A DNA stretch of 64,000 nucleotides from Incumbomyces delicatus (taxonomy: Eukaryota; Ascomycota; Eurotiomycetes; Chaetothyriales; Trichomeriaceae). The notes beneath the pieces are model-generated. The model was not told the origin of the DNA. It was given only the letters and a program-made list of their open reading frames with translations, and ran no database searches. The translations under genes were made by a program, and so were the position numbers. The DNA is taken from positions 496,001-560,000 of the forward strand of contig JACJVS010000008.1 in the NCBI GenBank assembly GCA_017655985.1, in the 5' to 3' direction. Of the stretch, positions 10,283 to 23,300 are shown piece by piece (position 1 is the first letter of the stretch; every line of letters starts with the position of its first letter).

Positions 10283-11916
10283 TTAAAGGGTTGAGTGCCG
10301 TGGTGTTTCTTCAGGTGCTGGAAGGTCCTTTGGGAGGCCGTGATGTCCCCGTCCGGGCATGGCCCAGTACCCGCGGCTGTTTTGCACCAGAGTTGTGTTC
10401 TTGCAGCTCGGGTGGTCGTGGTCCTCGGTGCTGCCATAGGGCCAAATGGCGACCATGCAGACCTCATCGTAGGCGCAGGGACCGCACTCTTTCCAGGACG
10501 TCCACTGTAGGTAGTCGACCAAGCTATGGATCGACTTGACTACCTTTCCCAGTGCCTTCTCTTGGCCCTTGTCTGATGCATTGGCGGTGCTGTTGAGCTC
10601 AGCGGCTGCGAATGCAAGGGTATGGCAGATCTCGTTGGCGATATTCTCGACTACCTGTCCAGCCAGTGAGAGATCGGCAGTACCGCTGTTACGATACGAA
10701 ACAAACTGCTGGCTGCATCGGTGCGCCTCGATTTCTGAATTGCGATGTTTCTTTTCGATAAAAGGGTGAAGAATTTGCTCGAGCTCCGCCAATAGTCGCC
10801 TGCTCGAGCTAGCAACCTCCGGCATGAGCAGTTGTTGGAGCGGCGCAGAGTAGCGCGCAACAATCATGTCTGCGCGTGCCTGCCAATTGATACCCTCCTG
10901 CGGACCATCATCGTAGCTCAAGACCACGTTCGTGAGATCCGACCGGATCTGCGCGAGGACGTCTCGAGAGGCATTCTTCAGTCGCTGTTGCGTATTGAGG
11001 TGGGGCATTTCCACATCGTACGAATACGCCGCGACCATGTTATCGTAGTCCACCGTCACACGGTTGCCGCCGATGCCGTGGTAGCGAGCAGCGATCGCAC
11101 GCATGTACGTGAACATACTATCTTCTATGTCGATGACGCTCGTGGCGCGGATAAAATCGAGCGACTCAGCAAGGAGCACATGATGATCTCGAAGCCCGCC
11201 TCCATGCGGATGATGCCCGCCAGCTTGTTGCGCCATTCGCGCTTGATCAGGTCGCACATGCCTTGTGCGCGCTCGTATTCCCAGAACCATTCAGGGACTT
11301 TGGTCTGGTTGAGGAGGAGATAGTCTTGGGTGTCGAGCGTGCCCATCTCGGTCTTGGCCGCGGACATGCCGTCTACGTAGAGAAAGCGGAGGTCGCGTTT
11401 GGTGGCGTACGTGTGCAGGAAGCCTTCTTCGCCACCATGCCGGGGACGATGAGGGCCACCCTTCATTCCGTGCGGCGGCGGCGGATGCTGTGGCCATGGT
11501 GATCCCTCGGCCATAGGCTTCTGCGTACGGCCCTTGGGACCAAATATCGGAGGCCCCGGTGGACCATTACCATCGTCATCAGTCGGATTTTCGTCTGGCG
11601 GAGGGCCCATGTGCGGGTTGGCAAACACGAGTGCATGCTCGGGCTCAAAGGCGAGCCACTGCATGCCGGTGATAGGCTCCTTCTGGTGGGTGCCATGGTA
11701 GAATTGGGTGTGAGGGATGGTGGCCAGGTAGAAGGACATGCCATTGTGGTTCAGCGATGAGCCCCATTGTCGCATCGACGAATGGATGGAGTTGAATATA
11801 TGGTTAGCATACTGGAGTGATGGCTTCGAGCCGGTGCCCAGGTATGCTGATATCAATGGGGCTAAGAAGCCGAGGAAGTATAGGAGCGCCGTGCTCGGCG
11901 CGAGGACTGGCTTCAT
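10283..11916 (-). pseudogene. Secreted fungal protein of unknown function, one-base frameshift
   Basis: The frame opens at 11916 with a signal peptide (MKPVLAPSTALLYFLGFLA, cleavage likely after ISA). It continues with SIHSSMRQWGSSLNHNGMSF, GMQWLAFEPEHALVFANP, a Pro/Gly/His-rich loop, then LRFLYVDGMSAAKTEMGTLD and a stretch ending RMEAGFEIIMC. The next expected residues, LLAESLDFIRATSVIDIEDS, are in another frame; the shift is at about 11,172-11,178 and equals one missing base. The second part runs to a stop at 10283 and includes a Cys-containing tail (WKECGPCAYDEVC, SCKNTTLVQNSRGYW). Reading through the shift, about 544 codons. The layout resembles a conserved uncharacterised family of secreted or wall-associated proteins in filamentous fungi; I know of no assigned activity. 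With the start about 300 bp from the RIP block, the gene sits at the edge of likely heterochromatin. An assembly error at one base would make this an intact gene. Confidence 0.62.
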
Positions 11917-12218
11917 AATGGTTACCCGGCTAATTCAGAATTGAAATAGTTGCGAGATTTACAAGAGGAAAATATGTATTACTTAAAACATGAGAACGTG
12001 AGGGATGTGGACAAGATAACTCACGGGTCCCTTATTCAGAGACGTAATGAGGTAGTCGTACTGTTCCAGTATAGGCCCGCTGATCTCGCCCCACACGACT
12101 ACGTCGGTGGTACTCGGCGGTGCCTAGTACTGCTGATTTATATGTAAAACCGGTTTGTATATAAAATTTAACTTATATAGACGTCTTCCTCTTTATTCTA
12201 GTATTAACCCCGTTTAAG
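11917..12218. other. Boundary region between gene island and RIP-mutated block
   Basis: No gene. Normal composition (CA and TG present) up to about 12,130, then AT-rich sequence begins. An inverted pair GTAGTCGT (near 12,052) and ACGACTAC (near 12,097) could belong to the terminal repeat of the adjoining DNA transposon, but I could not fix its end. Confidence 0.4.
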
Positions 12219-12621
12219 ATGCCTTTACAGACCGATATTACAGTAGAGAACGCCGCTAGGGTATAACTTACTAACCCTAGCAAGAATCTCTCGAAATTCG
12301 CCTACGATTTTAAACTTCCGTACGATCGACTGCGACGACGTATAAACGGCGGTCCTTAACGCGGAATAACGCTTACTAATACTCGGTTAACGATAGATTA
12401 AGAGAAGGTAATTTATAAATAAATAGACTTCTAGGATAAGCTAGAAATACTAGTTACTCTCTCTCTTTTATAGAGGATCGCGAATAAGATCCTTCGTTAA
12501 GCGACGGACGGCCGATTTTAAGTTCTTAGACGCGATTAGGCTAAACGCTTCGTTCTAAGGCACAATAAGTATAGGATTTAGAATCGAAAGACTATCGCGT
12601 CTAACTCGTTTAGTAGTTAAA
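12219..12621 (+). mobile_element. pogo/Fot1-type DNA transposon fragment (transposase N-terminus), RIP-mutated
   Basis: From an ATG at 12219 one frame, read with TAA/TAG as former Gln or Trp codons, gives the N-terminal half of a Tc1/mariner pogo-like transposase. Visible parts are MPLQTDITVENAARV, then a helix-turn-helix PSKNLSKFAYDFKLPYDRLR leading to RRINGGP, then a CENP-B-type DNA-binding segment with LTLSLL, RIANKILR and AKRFVLRHNKY. The catalytic DDE region is absent: at 12,622 the sequence passes directly into the end of Gypsy element A1. Mutation is milder than further inside the block. No protein can be made. Confidence 0.68.
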
Positions 12622-15600
12622 TGTTGTACGCAAGTCTGAGAAAGGCTGTAAGGCTCTACTGTCGTGTAAGTAGTACGTAACTTGTAGGCAACTTGTATAT
12701 AAGTATTTCGAGAAGGGAATAAGATAACAGAAACTCGAAAGTAGTATACAACTTATATATAACTTATACGCTACCGGGAAATACGTAAATAGAACTTGAG
12801 AGTCTTACCGCTTAAGCTTCTTAAGCGTTAAGTCTTTATTATAGTAAATACTAGCTACAGTATTCTATTAACTGTTTATTATAGCTAGTCTACTAATATC
12901 TTTAGCTAGATACTAGATCTAATAATTCTTAACGCTTCTTAATTTCTAAACGTACGAGCGACTAGCTCGTCGATAAGACTATCGCTTAGCTAATAGCTAC
13001 GATAATAACTCGTTATAATAGCTTATAGCAGCCGTCGTTATTATCGTCGTCGTCGCTATCTTAACTAGCGGCTTCGTCGGTACCAGTATAGCCGCCGTTA
13101 ACGGAGAAAATTCTAGAGGCGAATTAAGACGATAGCTACTTCGACTTCGAGTCTAACGTAGACAAGAAGAAACTCGAACGGCTCGAACGTAATAACGCGA
13201 GACGAGCTAAAAAAGAGAGACGTAAACTTTTACGAAAGAGCGAAGCTACGAGAATATTAGTAAAAGAGTTATAGGCGCGTCGTACGTAAAGAATAATTAG
13301 CTAAGTAAAACTATAAGAGAACTATATTCGACGATCTTACTTTTAAACTACGAGAATTTCGTTCTTCGGCGCTAGATAGATTTAATAGCGAAGAAAGTAT
13401 TAAGAACGTAGAAGTCTTTCTTATTATCGTAAAGCTTAACTTTAGAATAAGACGAATCTTTAAGATAAATTCGTAACGCGTAATTATAGTCGCGAATTAG
13501 CTATTAAGTAAAGTATAACGATCGTTCTTTAACGATATCTAGATTATTAATATATAAAAGAAGTTCTAGGCCTTTCTTTAAAATCTCGTTAAGAATTCGC
13601 TTACTCGCCTCGCGAACGTAATACGACGAAACTAATATCTTAAGTAGTAGTTAAATTAAACGGTAAATTAGTATCTTCTTAAGCTTACGACGATTAAACG
13701 CGAGATCCGTAGCTATTAACTTATAAAGAAATAAGCCGAGATCTAGAAAATTCTTAACGATCTTCTCTTATTTATTCGTAATAAAGTAATAAGCGAATTC
13801 TCGAAATATAGAGAAGATAAAGCTAAGCTTATAAAGATAGTAAAGAGGGCAGAAAGACGTATCGTATAAGAGAAAAGAAAGACGAAAAATAAAAAAGAAG
13901 GCTTAACGATCTAGATATTAGTATTAAGAAAGACGAGCTCGCGACTCTCTAGAGAGCTAAAGTAAGCTATAACGCGGTCGTCTACTACGTAGAAAGAAGA
14001 GTACTTCTAAGAACGTTCTATAAAGAAGACTATAAGAACGATAACGTTTAGCTATAAGTCTCGAGGCCTTAGTAAAGTTAAGTATTTTAACTACTATAAG
14101 AAGAGCTACTACGCTTCGAATTATCGCTTCTTAGTTAATAAAGATAGCTAAGAAAAATAGAACTTAATACTATTTCGACGACGATAGTATTAGGTATTAT
14201 AAGACTTTAGAACGTTATACGAAAATAAAAGTATATCGTCTTAAATATAGAAATCGTTAAGGAGAGAAGAAGATTTCTCGTTAAGACCCTTCTCGATTCG
14301 AGAATCTAAAGTAACTTCGTATTATAACTTATATTACTTAAAGTAGATTTTAAGCCTTAGCCGCTAAACGTCTAGACGAGAGCCGTAGACGAATACTAGA
14401 TTTCTATATATAGCTATATACAGTACGATATCCGCTTATAGAATTCCCGAGAACGGGCTTTAGCGACGAAGATCGATCTAATCGCGACGAAGCTAAAATA
14501 TTATAACGTCATTCTAGAAATATAATAGTTAAAGAAAGCTAACTCGCTAGTAGACTAGATTAGCGAAACTTAGCGAGTAAGGACTTAAGATAATAGCGAG
14601 ATTAATACTACTACGCTTAGAACTAATAAGGGCGATCCTAATTATATCTATAAAGTAAATAAAGACGAGAGCGAGATTAATTCTACTACGAACCGAGCTA
14701 GTAAGGGCGATTATAATACCGTTTATAGAGTAGACAAAGAAGAACTTAATACCGCTAGAGATTAGGCTAGTAAGAGCGAGCGTAACTTTATTAACTCGAA
14801 TTCTAGCTATTTCGCCGTATAAGCTACTAATAAGGGACGCTAGGGTTTTTTAATTTATCGAATTAAATTAAGCGAACTAAAACTTAAAAATAATTCTATT
14901 TACTTAATATATTATAAACTAAGCCTAGATATTAAATAGAAGGCGGTATACCTTTAACTAAATAGAAAGTAAAGGCGACGAGCGAGTAAGTAGATCTAAG
15001 TAGTATATAAGTTATAGATATAGATCTCGCTATCTAACTTCTAAAGAAGTATCTATAATAAAGTAACGTTTTTTCTAAGCCGAATAGCTTATAGTTCCTC
15101 GCGAGAACGAAAGTAGAGCATTCTATTTTACTCTATCTAGAAATAACGTCGTTCTTCGGGCTAATCTACCCTCTTAGCGAAAAGGAATTAGAGGTTCTTC
15201 GAGTATATCTAGACGAAGTACTACTTAAAGGGTAAAGTAAATTCTCGACGAAAGTCTCTATTCTATTCGTTCTTAAGAAGGATAGAACGATACGTCTCTA
15301 TATTAACTATCGTAGATTAAATAACGTAATTATTAAGAATCGCTACTCGCTACCTCTTATTATAAAGATTCTCGATCGACTTAGCGAAGCGAAATACTTT
15401 ACTAAGCTAGATCTTAAAGACGTCTACTATCGCATTTAAATCGCGAAGTAGAACCGCTAGAAGATAGCGTTTTAAATTCGATATAACTAGTTCGAATATC
15501 TCGTTATACTCTTTAGACTTACTAACGTCTCGATAACTTTCTAAGTATATATTAACGAGTTTCTTAAGAATTTACTCGATAACTTCTATATAGCTTATAT

Positions 15601-18576
15601 AGACGATATTCTTATCTATAGTAGTAATTACGAGAACTATATTACTTACGTACGGTAAGTCTTAGACCGTCTTAGAGAAAATAATCTCTTCGCTAAGCTA
15701 TCTAAATACGAGTTTTATACTTAGAAAGTAGACTTTCTAGGCTATAGAGTAGAAGTTAACGACGTTCGAATAAACAAAAATAGAATTACGACGATCTAAA
15801 ATTAGTCTAAGTCTAAATTCTATCGAGATATTTAAGTATTTCTCGAATTCGCTAACTTCTATCGCGGCTTATTAAGAGGTACTTCGTAGTTATAATCTCT
15901 ATTACCGATTTACTTAAAGGGATATAAGAAAGTAAAATATTATAAATACTAAGACTTACGTACGCTAAGACTGCGCGGAGCTAGTATATATATAGCTTCT
16001 ATAGTACGACGCTCCTTTAACGCTCTTTAAGCGTTAAATCGCTATTACTTTAATAAGTACGTAGTAAGAGATACTGATTTAGCTAAAATCGTATCTCTAT
16101 TTTAATATAAAAAGACGAGAGAGTTCTAATAGCTAGATAGCGTCGAAGTAGTATTTTAATATCTAAAGAACGTCTTCTTATTAGCGCTATTTCTAGTATA
16201 CTTCGACTTCGAAAAACCCTATAGAGTAGAGACGAACGTATTAGATAAAGAAATAGTAGTAATACTATCTTAATTATATAAACAGTTAAGCGACTTTAAG
16301 CGAACGCTATAGAAATTAGTAGTATTTATATTAAAGAAAATAATCTTAGTAGAACGTAGTTATATAATAGAAGACTAAAAGATACTTACGATCGTAGTCG
16401 CTTATAAGAAATAGCGATACTATCTTAAAGTACTAGCGTTATCTACTACGATTATTACGTATTATTAAGTCTTAACGAGATTTATAGATATAAAGACTCT
16501 AGTACGTAATCGCTAGACTCGTTAAGTCGAATATCTATTCGCGTATAACTTTAAAATCGAATAGCGAAGAAAGAAAGAAAACTCTATTAATAGATTATTA
16601 AGACGATCTAACTATAAGATCGAACTAAAAGAATTAGATAATCGACTAATAAAGCTCGTAGTAGCTCGTAGTTAAACTATAGTTAATAAAACTAAATATA
16701 ATACGTAAATAGTATAAAATTTATATAATAAGAAACTACTTAAAGCGTTCTTAGTTTTAATCGCTACTCTTAAACGAGTAACTAAAATAAGATATTTTTA
16801 TTTAAAAGAAATTAAATAAAATACTATTATAAATTCTATTAAGAAGATTCTTTTAGAGACTATATCGCTAAGATCGATATCTTAAATAATAAAGACGAAG
16901 CTCGCTAAGCGCGCTAGTACTTCGAGATAAATATAAAAGATATTATTTAAAATTAAGAATTTAAAGCGCTAGATTCGAGATTTATAGTTCTAAAATCTCT
17001 TTATATAAACGAAGAAATAAAATTAGTATTAAAAGAAAAACGTTTCTACTATCGCTATAAAGAGTAAGTAATTCGTTAATACTAAAAGATTAGTTTAACG
17101 AAATAGAGTCGTATATATTTTAAAAAACTCTATTATTCGCGTTAAGATTATAAGAGTAAATTATAACGATCTCTAATAAGAGAAGTAGTTCGACTAAGAG
17201 AAAACTCTCGAGATTATCGCTAAATACTACTAGTAGCTTAGAGTTATAAACTAGATTAGAAATTATATCGTAACTTATAATATATACTAAAGAATAAAAG
17301 TATCGCGATATAAGCTATATAAGCTACTTTAAACTCTTTTATAGTCTTAAGATCTATAGTAAGATATTATAATAGACTTTATTATTAAGCTCTTATTATT
17401 TAAGCGATAGGAAAACGCCTATAACGCTATTATAATAATAGTAAATCGATATTCTAAGATAGTACGCTTTCTTTCGTACTAGAAACTACTATTTTAAAGT
17501 AATTAAAAGACCTTTTATACGATAAAATCTTCTTAAAGTTTAGAATTTCTAGATCTATCGTAAGCGATAGAGACAGCGTCTTTACTTCTAGCTACTAGAC
17601 TACCTTCTACTACTATCTAGCAGTACGCCGAAAGCTCTAAACGGCCTATTATTCGTAGACGAATAAGTAGATCTAAAGAATAAATTAAACGCTCGAATAC
17701 TATCTTCGCTACTATCTAAACTACGAATAGAATAACTAAATAAGCCTACTCGATAGCGCTAAATTCGCAATTAATAATACCTCGAGCGAAACTACGAGAT
17801 ATAGCTTCTTTAAACTAGTTCTAACTTTTCGGCTCTAGATAAGAAGAATCATTAGTAAAAAGCTTCTCGAGTCGAAAAAGAATAGCGCTATCGCGAAAAT
17901 AGAGACGCTAAACGCAGCGCGAAAAAGAGTATAAGCCTACTAGCGTAGAGCCTAGAACGCTATTCGTAAATAATACGATAAATATCGAAAGGAGTATAGC
18001 TTTAAATAAGGCGATTACGTAATATTATTATTAAAATATATCTATCTAAAAAGAGTAAACTAGAAGCTCGTAGATAAACTTATTAATTTATTTTAGATTA
18101 TCGAGAAAGTTAGCGAAAACGCTTATCGTCTAAAATTACTTTTAAAATACGAACTACTATACTCCGTATTCTATATCTTACTACTTAAAGCATATAAGCA
18201 ACGCTCGAGCGTAGTTCTATTAAAGTCTATAAACGTATAAGGCGACGCGGAGTAGAAAGTCGAGCGTATTCTAGATATTAGAGAAAAGGGCAACCGTAAG
18301 AAATAGCTTATTAGATAAAAGGACTTTAGCGAAGCCGAAGATATATAGAAACTAAAGTAAAACCTAGCTTATATAAAAGACGCTATTAGACAGTTTAAGT
18401 AAAGAAAGAAGAAGATATAAGAGTAGGCGTCGAGTAGTATATAACTTATAGATAACTTTACAGTAAATAGATAAGCTACGAAAAACAGTAGCTTTAAAAA
18501 AGAAATAAGGTAGTTAGAAAGAACGTAAAATAAGCGTAGCGTAAAAGAAAAAAATACGTTACTAAATTTAGAATAA
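12622..18576 (+). mobile_element. Gypsy element A1 (third family), RIP-killed
   Basis: The left end TGTTGTACGCAAGTC at 12622 is shared, inverted, with the right end of A2 at 60274. Plus-strand coding order, read through stops: a gag with charged helices; a zinc knuckle at about 14,082-14,123 in which the Cys of C-x2-C-x4-H-x4-C are now Tyr; a retropepsin-like region about 14,290-14,560 (VILE-x2-QLKKAN); reverse transcriptase about 15,170-15,760 with motif YIDD at 15,596-15,607 still intact; RNase H; integrase about 17,100-17,860; and a C-terminal chromodomain (KVERILDIREKGNRKK) about 18,245-18,395. The chromodomain places it among chromoviral Ty3/Gypsy elements. No 3' LTR could be found; homology with A2 ends at about 18,576 in AAATTTAGAATAAG. 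Confidence 0.8.
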
Positions 18577-20340
18577 GTACGAAAATTAGCGAGCGTTCTC
18601 GTCCGGCGCATTAAGTATACGATAACTATATAGAATTCGCTATAATCCTTATATCTTAGTCGTCGAATAATTAGTTCTATATTCGTATAGAGTAGTAGTA
18701 TAGCGGTATTATATATAGAACCGATCTAGTTCTATAGTTCTCTTATCTCGAATTTAAATCTCGACTATCTTAATATTATTTTAGTTTTTACTTATTAGTA
18801 AAGCTATATTCTATAAGTTGTATACTATTTTTAGCAGTAAAGCTTACGATAGAGTCGTAAGATAAGTATCGAGTAAAGATTTACTATTAGATTCTCGAAT
18901 TACTTAACTTTCTATAGATTAAGTTCGTCTTTCTTTTCTTTTTTCTTTTTTCTTTTTCTATATTTACGCTAGTAATATATACGTATCGTTATCGTTAACG
19001 TTACGATCGTTCTTTCTATCGCTAACTTTATAGTAGTAATAGCTCGAGAACTCGTATTTACGAGAGAGCGTAGAATACTCTCGTACGATTAGTATTAACG
19101 TTATCTACGCTCTCTATAAGTTCGAGTCTCGCTGCGTCGGTTACTAGCTAACGGTTCTATTATAGGGTAAATAGAGAGTTAGACCTCTTTAAGGTCTTAC
19201 GAACTAGCTATAGACGATAGACTAACTATAAATATCGTCGTTATCGTAGCTCTAGCGGCTATACGTATTTAGCTTATTCTGCTAATTATACGAATATAGC
19301 TAACGTCTTAGTCGTCGAGTACGACCGTACTCTACGTCGCGCTTAAGTAAAAGGCAATACTAGCTTCTTTAAGACTCGAACGTAAGTGTTTTACGTTCTT
19401 ATTATCTTTAATATTAACGACTCTTTCAGTAGAAGAATTCGGTATAGGGCTCGAGCCCTTAATCGTACGCTTCGTCTCGGTGCTTAACGAGCTTCGATAG
19501 TAGTATCTCTAGAGCTCTAGACGACTCGTAATCGCTAGAAGATAGATACTATAAACAATAACTAGATCCTCTTCTACTAGCTAGAGAAGAGTTCGTAATC
19601 TCTAGATCTCTCTTTTAGCGACGAGTCTAAGAGCTCTAAGAACATCGCTATCGATATCGAGAACGTTAAACTAGAGCTATCTAACGGCCTTAGGCTATTT
19701 ATTAGTAAAGACGATATAACTAGATATAAGTAACCACTCTATCTTATCGACGTTCTCTAATATATTATAGATTCTACCTCTCTCTTAGAAGGTGCGGGTT
19801 TCTCTTCTACCTCCTCGCTTATCCGCGAGAATAGCAGCTCCGTACTACCTCCCTTCTCTTCTAGACCGCTCTTCTTCTCTTCTCTCTTCTTCTCTCTCTT
19901 CTCTTCCTCTGCCCTCTCCTTCTCGTCGCTGGCCGTCCCCCGTTTTAACGTCGAGCGGCCTAGACGGAGGGGGCTAATATCCATTAGCGAGAATACCGAA
20001 CTAAAGTAATAGAGTACGAAGAACAATAAACTAGAGGAGTCTATAGGTCGGCATATTACGCCTAATCGGGAAATAACTACTACGCTCGAGACAGTAGAGT
20101 TAAGCTCGCTCGATTAGCCTATTATATCGACCTACGAGGCTTTAGATCACCTAGCGATAGGCCAGTATTATAGGCGACGGCGGCGTAGTAACCGTAGTAG
20201 CCGTAGTAGCCGTAGTAAGCGAGGTGGTCGTAGTAGACGTAGTAGCCGACGAGCTCGAGGTTAAGCTCTTCTCTTTATTCTTTCTTTTATAATAATTAAA
20301 TATGTTTTATTTATTCTAAATCGATTATCTATTTTATGCT
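18577..20340 (+). other. Spacer between inverted elements A1 and A2, with remnant of an unidentified reading frame
   Basis: This 1.76 kb is not shared by A1 and A2. It is RIP-mutated but less than its surroundings around 19,790-20,260. One plus-strand frame ending at a TAA near 20,262 has a Ser/Pro-rich part encoded by a pyrimidine tract (19,850-19,930), then an acidic stretch, then an Arg/Ser repeat tail (RSNRSSRSSRSKRGG) encoded by CGTAGTAGC repeats at about 20,175-20,255. Upstream stops are all of RIP-compatible type. I recognise no family. It may be the 3' part of an A-type element or another inserted element. A pyrimidine tract at about 18,930-18,960 precedes it. Confidence 0.4.
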
Positions 20341-23300
20341 TATTCTAAATTTAGTAATACATTTTTCTTTTCGCGCTGTGCCCCTTTTACGATTCTTTCT
20401 AACCATATTATTTCTCCTTTAAAACTACTGATTTCCGTAGCTTATCTATTAGCTATAAAATTATATACTACTTACCTACTACTCGATATCTACTTTTTAT
20501 ATCCTCTTCTTTCTTTATTTAAACTGCCTAACCGCGTCTTTTATATAAGCTAGATTTTACTTTAGTTCCTATATATCTTCGGCTTCGCTAAAACTCTTTT
20601 ATCTAATAAGCTATTTCTTACGGCTGTCCTTTTCTCTAATATCTAAAATACGCTCGACTTCCTACTCTACGTCGTCTTATACGTCTATAGACTTCGAAGA
20701 AGTTATACTCGAGCGCTACCTATATACTTTAAGTAGCGAAACGTAGAATACTAGATATAAAAGTTCGTACTTAAGAGATAATTTTAGGTAATAAGCGTTT
20801 TCGCTAATCTTTTTAATAATCTAGAATAGCTCGATAAGCTTATCTACGAGCTTTTAATTTACCCTTTTTAGATAGATATACCTTAATAATAGCATTATAT
20901 AGTCGCTTAATTTAAAGCTATATCTCTTTCGATACTTATTATATTATTTACGAATAGCGTTCTATGTCTTACGCTAATAGGCTTATACTCTCTCTCGCGC
21001 CGAGTTAAGCGTCTCTACTTTTATAATAGCGTTATTATTTTTCGACTTAAGGACCTTATTACTGGTAACCCTCTCCGTCTAGAGCCGAAAGATTAGAACT
21101 AATTCGAAAGGGCTATATCTTATAATTTCGCTTAAAGCATTATTAATCGCGAATTTAGCGCTATCGAGTAAGCTTATCTAATTATTCTACTCGTAGTTTA
21201 GAGAGTAGCGAAGATAGTATTCGAGCGTCTAATTTATTCTTTCTATCTATCTATTCGTTTACGAATAGTACGCCGTTAAGAGTTTTTAGCGTACTACTAG
21301 ATAATAATAAAAGATAGCCTAGTAGCTAGACGTAAAAACGCTATCTCTATCGCTTATAATAGATCTAAGAATTCTAAACTTCGAGAAGATCTTATTATAT
21401 AAGAGGTCTTTTAATTACTTTAAGATAGTAGTATTCTAATACGAAAAAAAGCGAGTTATCTTCGAATATCGATTTACTATTATAAGAATAGTATTATAGA
21501 CGTTCTCTTATCGTCTTAATAAAGAGAGCTTAATAATAAAGTCTATTATAATATCTTACTATAGTTCTTAAGACTATAAAAGAGCTTAAAGTAGCTCGTA
21601 TAGCTTATATTACGATATCTTTATTCTTTAGTATATATTATAAGTTACGATATAATTTCTAATCTAGTTTATAATTCTAGATTACTAGTAGTATTTAACG
21701 ATAACTTTAAGAGTCTTTTCTTAATCGAAATACTCTTCTTACTAGAAATCGTTATAATTTACTCTTATAATCTCGACGTAAATAGTAGAGTTTTTTAAAA
21801 TATATATAGCTCTATTTCGTCTAACTAAACTCTTAACGTTAACGAACTACTTACTCTTTATAGTAATAGTAGAAACGTTTTTCTTTTAGTACTAATTTTA
21901 TTTCTTCGTTTATACGAAGAGATTCTAGAACTATAAATCTCGAATCTAGCGCTTTAGATTCTTAATTTTAGATAATATCTTTTATATTTATCTTAAAGTA
22001 CTAGCGCGCTTAGCGAGCTTCGTCTTTATTATCTAAAATATTAATCTTAGCGACGTAGTCTCTAGAAGAATCTTCTTAATAGAATTTATAATAGTATTTT
22101 ATTTAATTTCTTTTAAATAAGAATATCTTATTCTAGTTACTCGTTTAAGAGTAGCGATTAAAACTAAAAACGCTTTAAGTAGTTTCTTATTATATAAATT
22201 TCGTACTATTTACGAACTATTTTTAATCTCGTTAACTATAGTTTAACTACGTACTACTTCGAGCTTTATTAATCGATTATTTAATTCTTTTAGTTCGGTC
22301 TTATAGTTAGATCGTCTTAATAATTTATTAACGAGATTTTCTTTTTTCTTTCGCTATTCGATTTTAAAGTTATACGCGAATAGCTACTTAATCTAATAAA
22401 TCTAGCGATTACGTATTAGAGTCTTTATATTTATAAATCTCGTTAAGACTTAATAATTCGTAATAATCGTAATAAATAACGCGAGTACTTTAAGATAGTA
22501 TCGCTATTTCTTATAAGCGACTACGATCGTAAGTATCTCTTAATCTTTTATTATATAACTACGTTCTACTAGAATTATTTTCTTTAATATAAATACTACT
22601 AATTTCTATAGCGTTCGCTTAGAGTCGCTTAACTATTCGTATAGTTAAAATAGTATTACTACTATTTCTCTATCTAATACGTTCGTCTCTACTCGATAGA
22701 GTTTTTCGAAATCGAAGTATACTAGAAATAACGCTAATAAAAAGATATTCTTTAGATACTAAAATACTGCTTCGACGCTATTTAGCTATTAGAACTCTCT
22801 CGTCTTCTTACTTCTCTATATTCCTTTAAGTAAATCGATAATAGAGATTACGACTACGAAGTATCTCTTAATAAAGCCGCGATAGAAGTTAGCGAATTCG
22901 AGAAATACTTAAATATCTTAATAGAATTTAGGCTTAAGCTAATTTTAGATCGTCGTAACTCTATTTTCGTTTATTCGAACGTCGTTAACTTCTACTTTAT
23001 AGCCTAGAAAGTCTACTTTCTAAGTATAAAACTCGTATTTAGATAGCTTAGCGAAGAGGCTATTTTCTCTAAGACGATCTAGAACTTATCGTATATAAGT
23101 AACGTAATTCTCGTAGCTACTACTATAAATAAGAATATCGTCTATATAGACTATATATAAATCGTCGAAAAGACCTCTTAAACACTCGTTAATATAGACT
23201 TAAAAAGTTATCGAAGCGTTAATAAGCCTAAAGAGTATAACGAGATACTCGAACTAGTCGTATCGCGTTCGAAACGTTATCTTCTAGCGATTCTACTTCG

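Noticed and set aside
18369..18611. Hydrophobic 80-codon frame on the minus strand
   Set aside because: It is the antisense of the basic C-terminal pol region of A1; the apparent membrane segment comes from AT-rich sequence.
19757..20026. Lys/Glu-rich minus-strand frame opposite the pyrimidine tract
   Set aside because: Low-complexity purine tract read in reverse; nothing else supports it.
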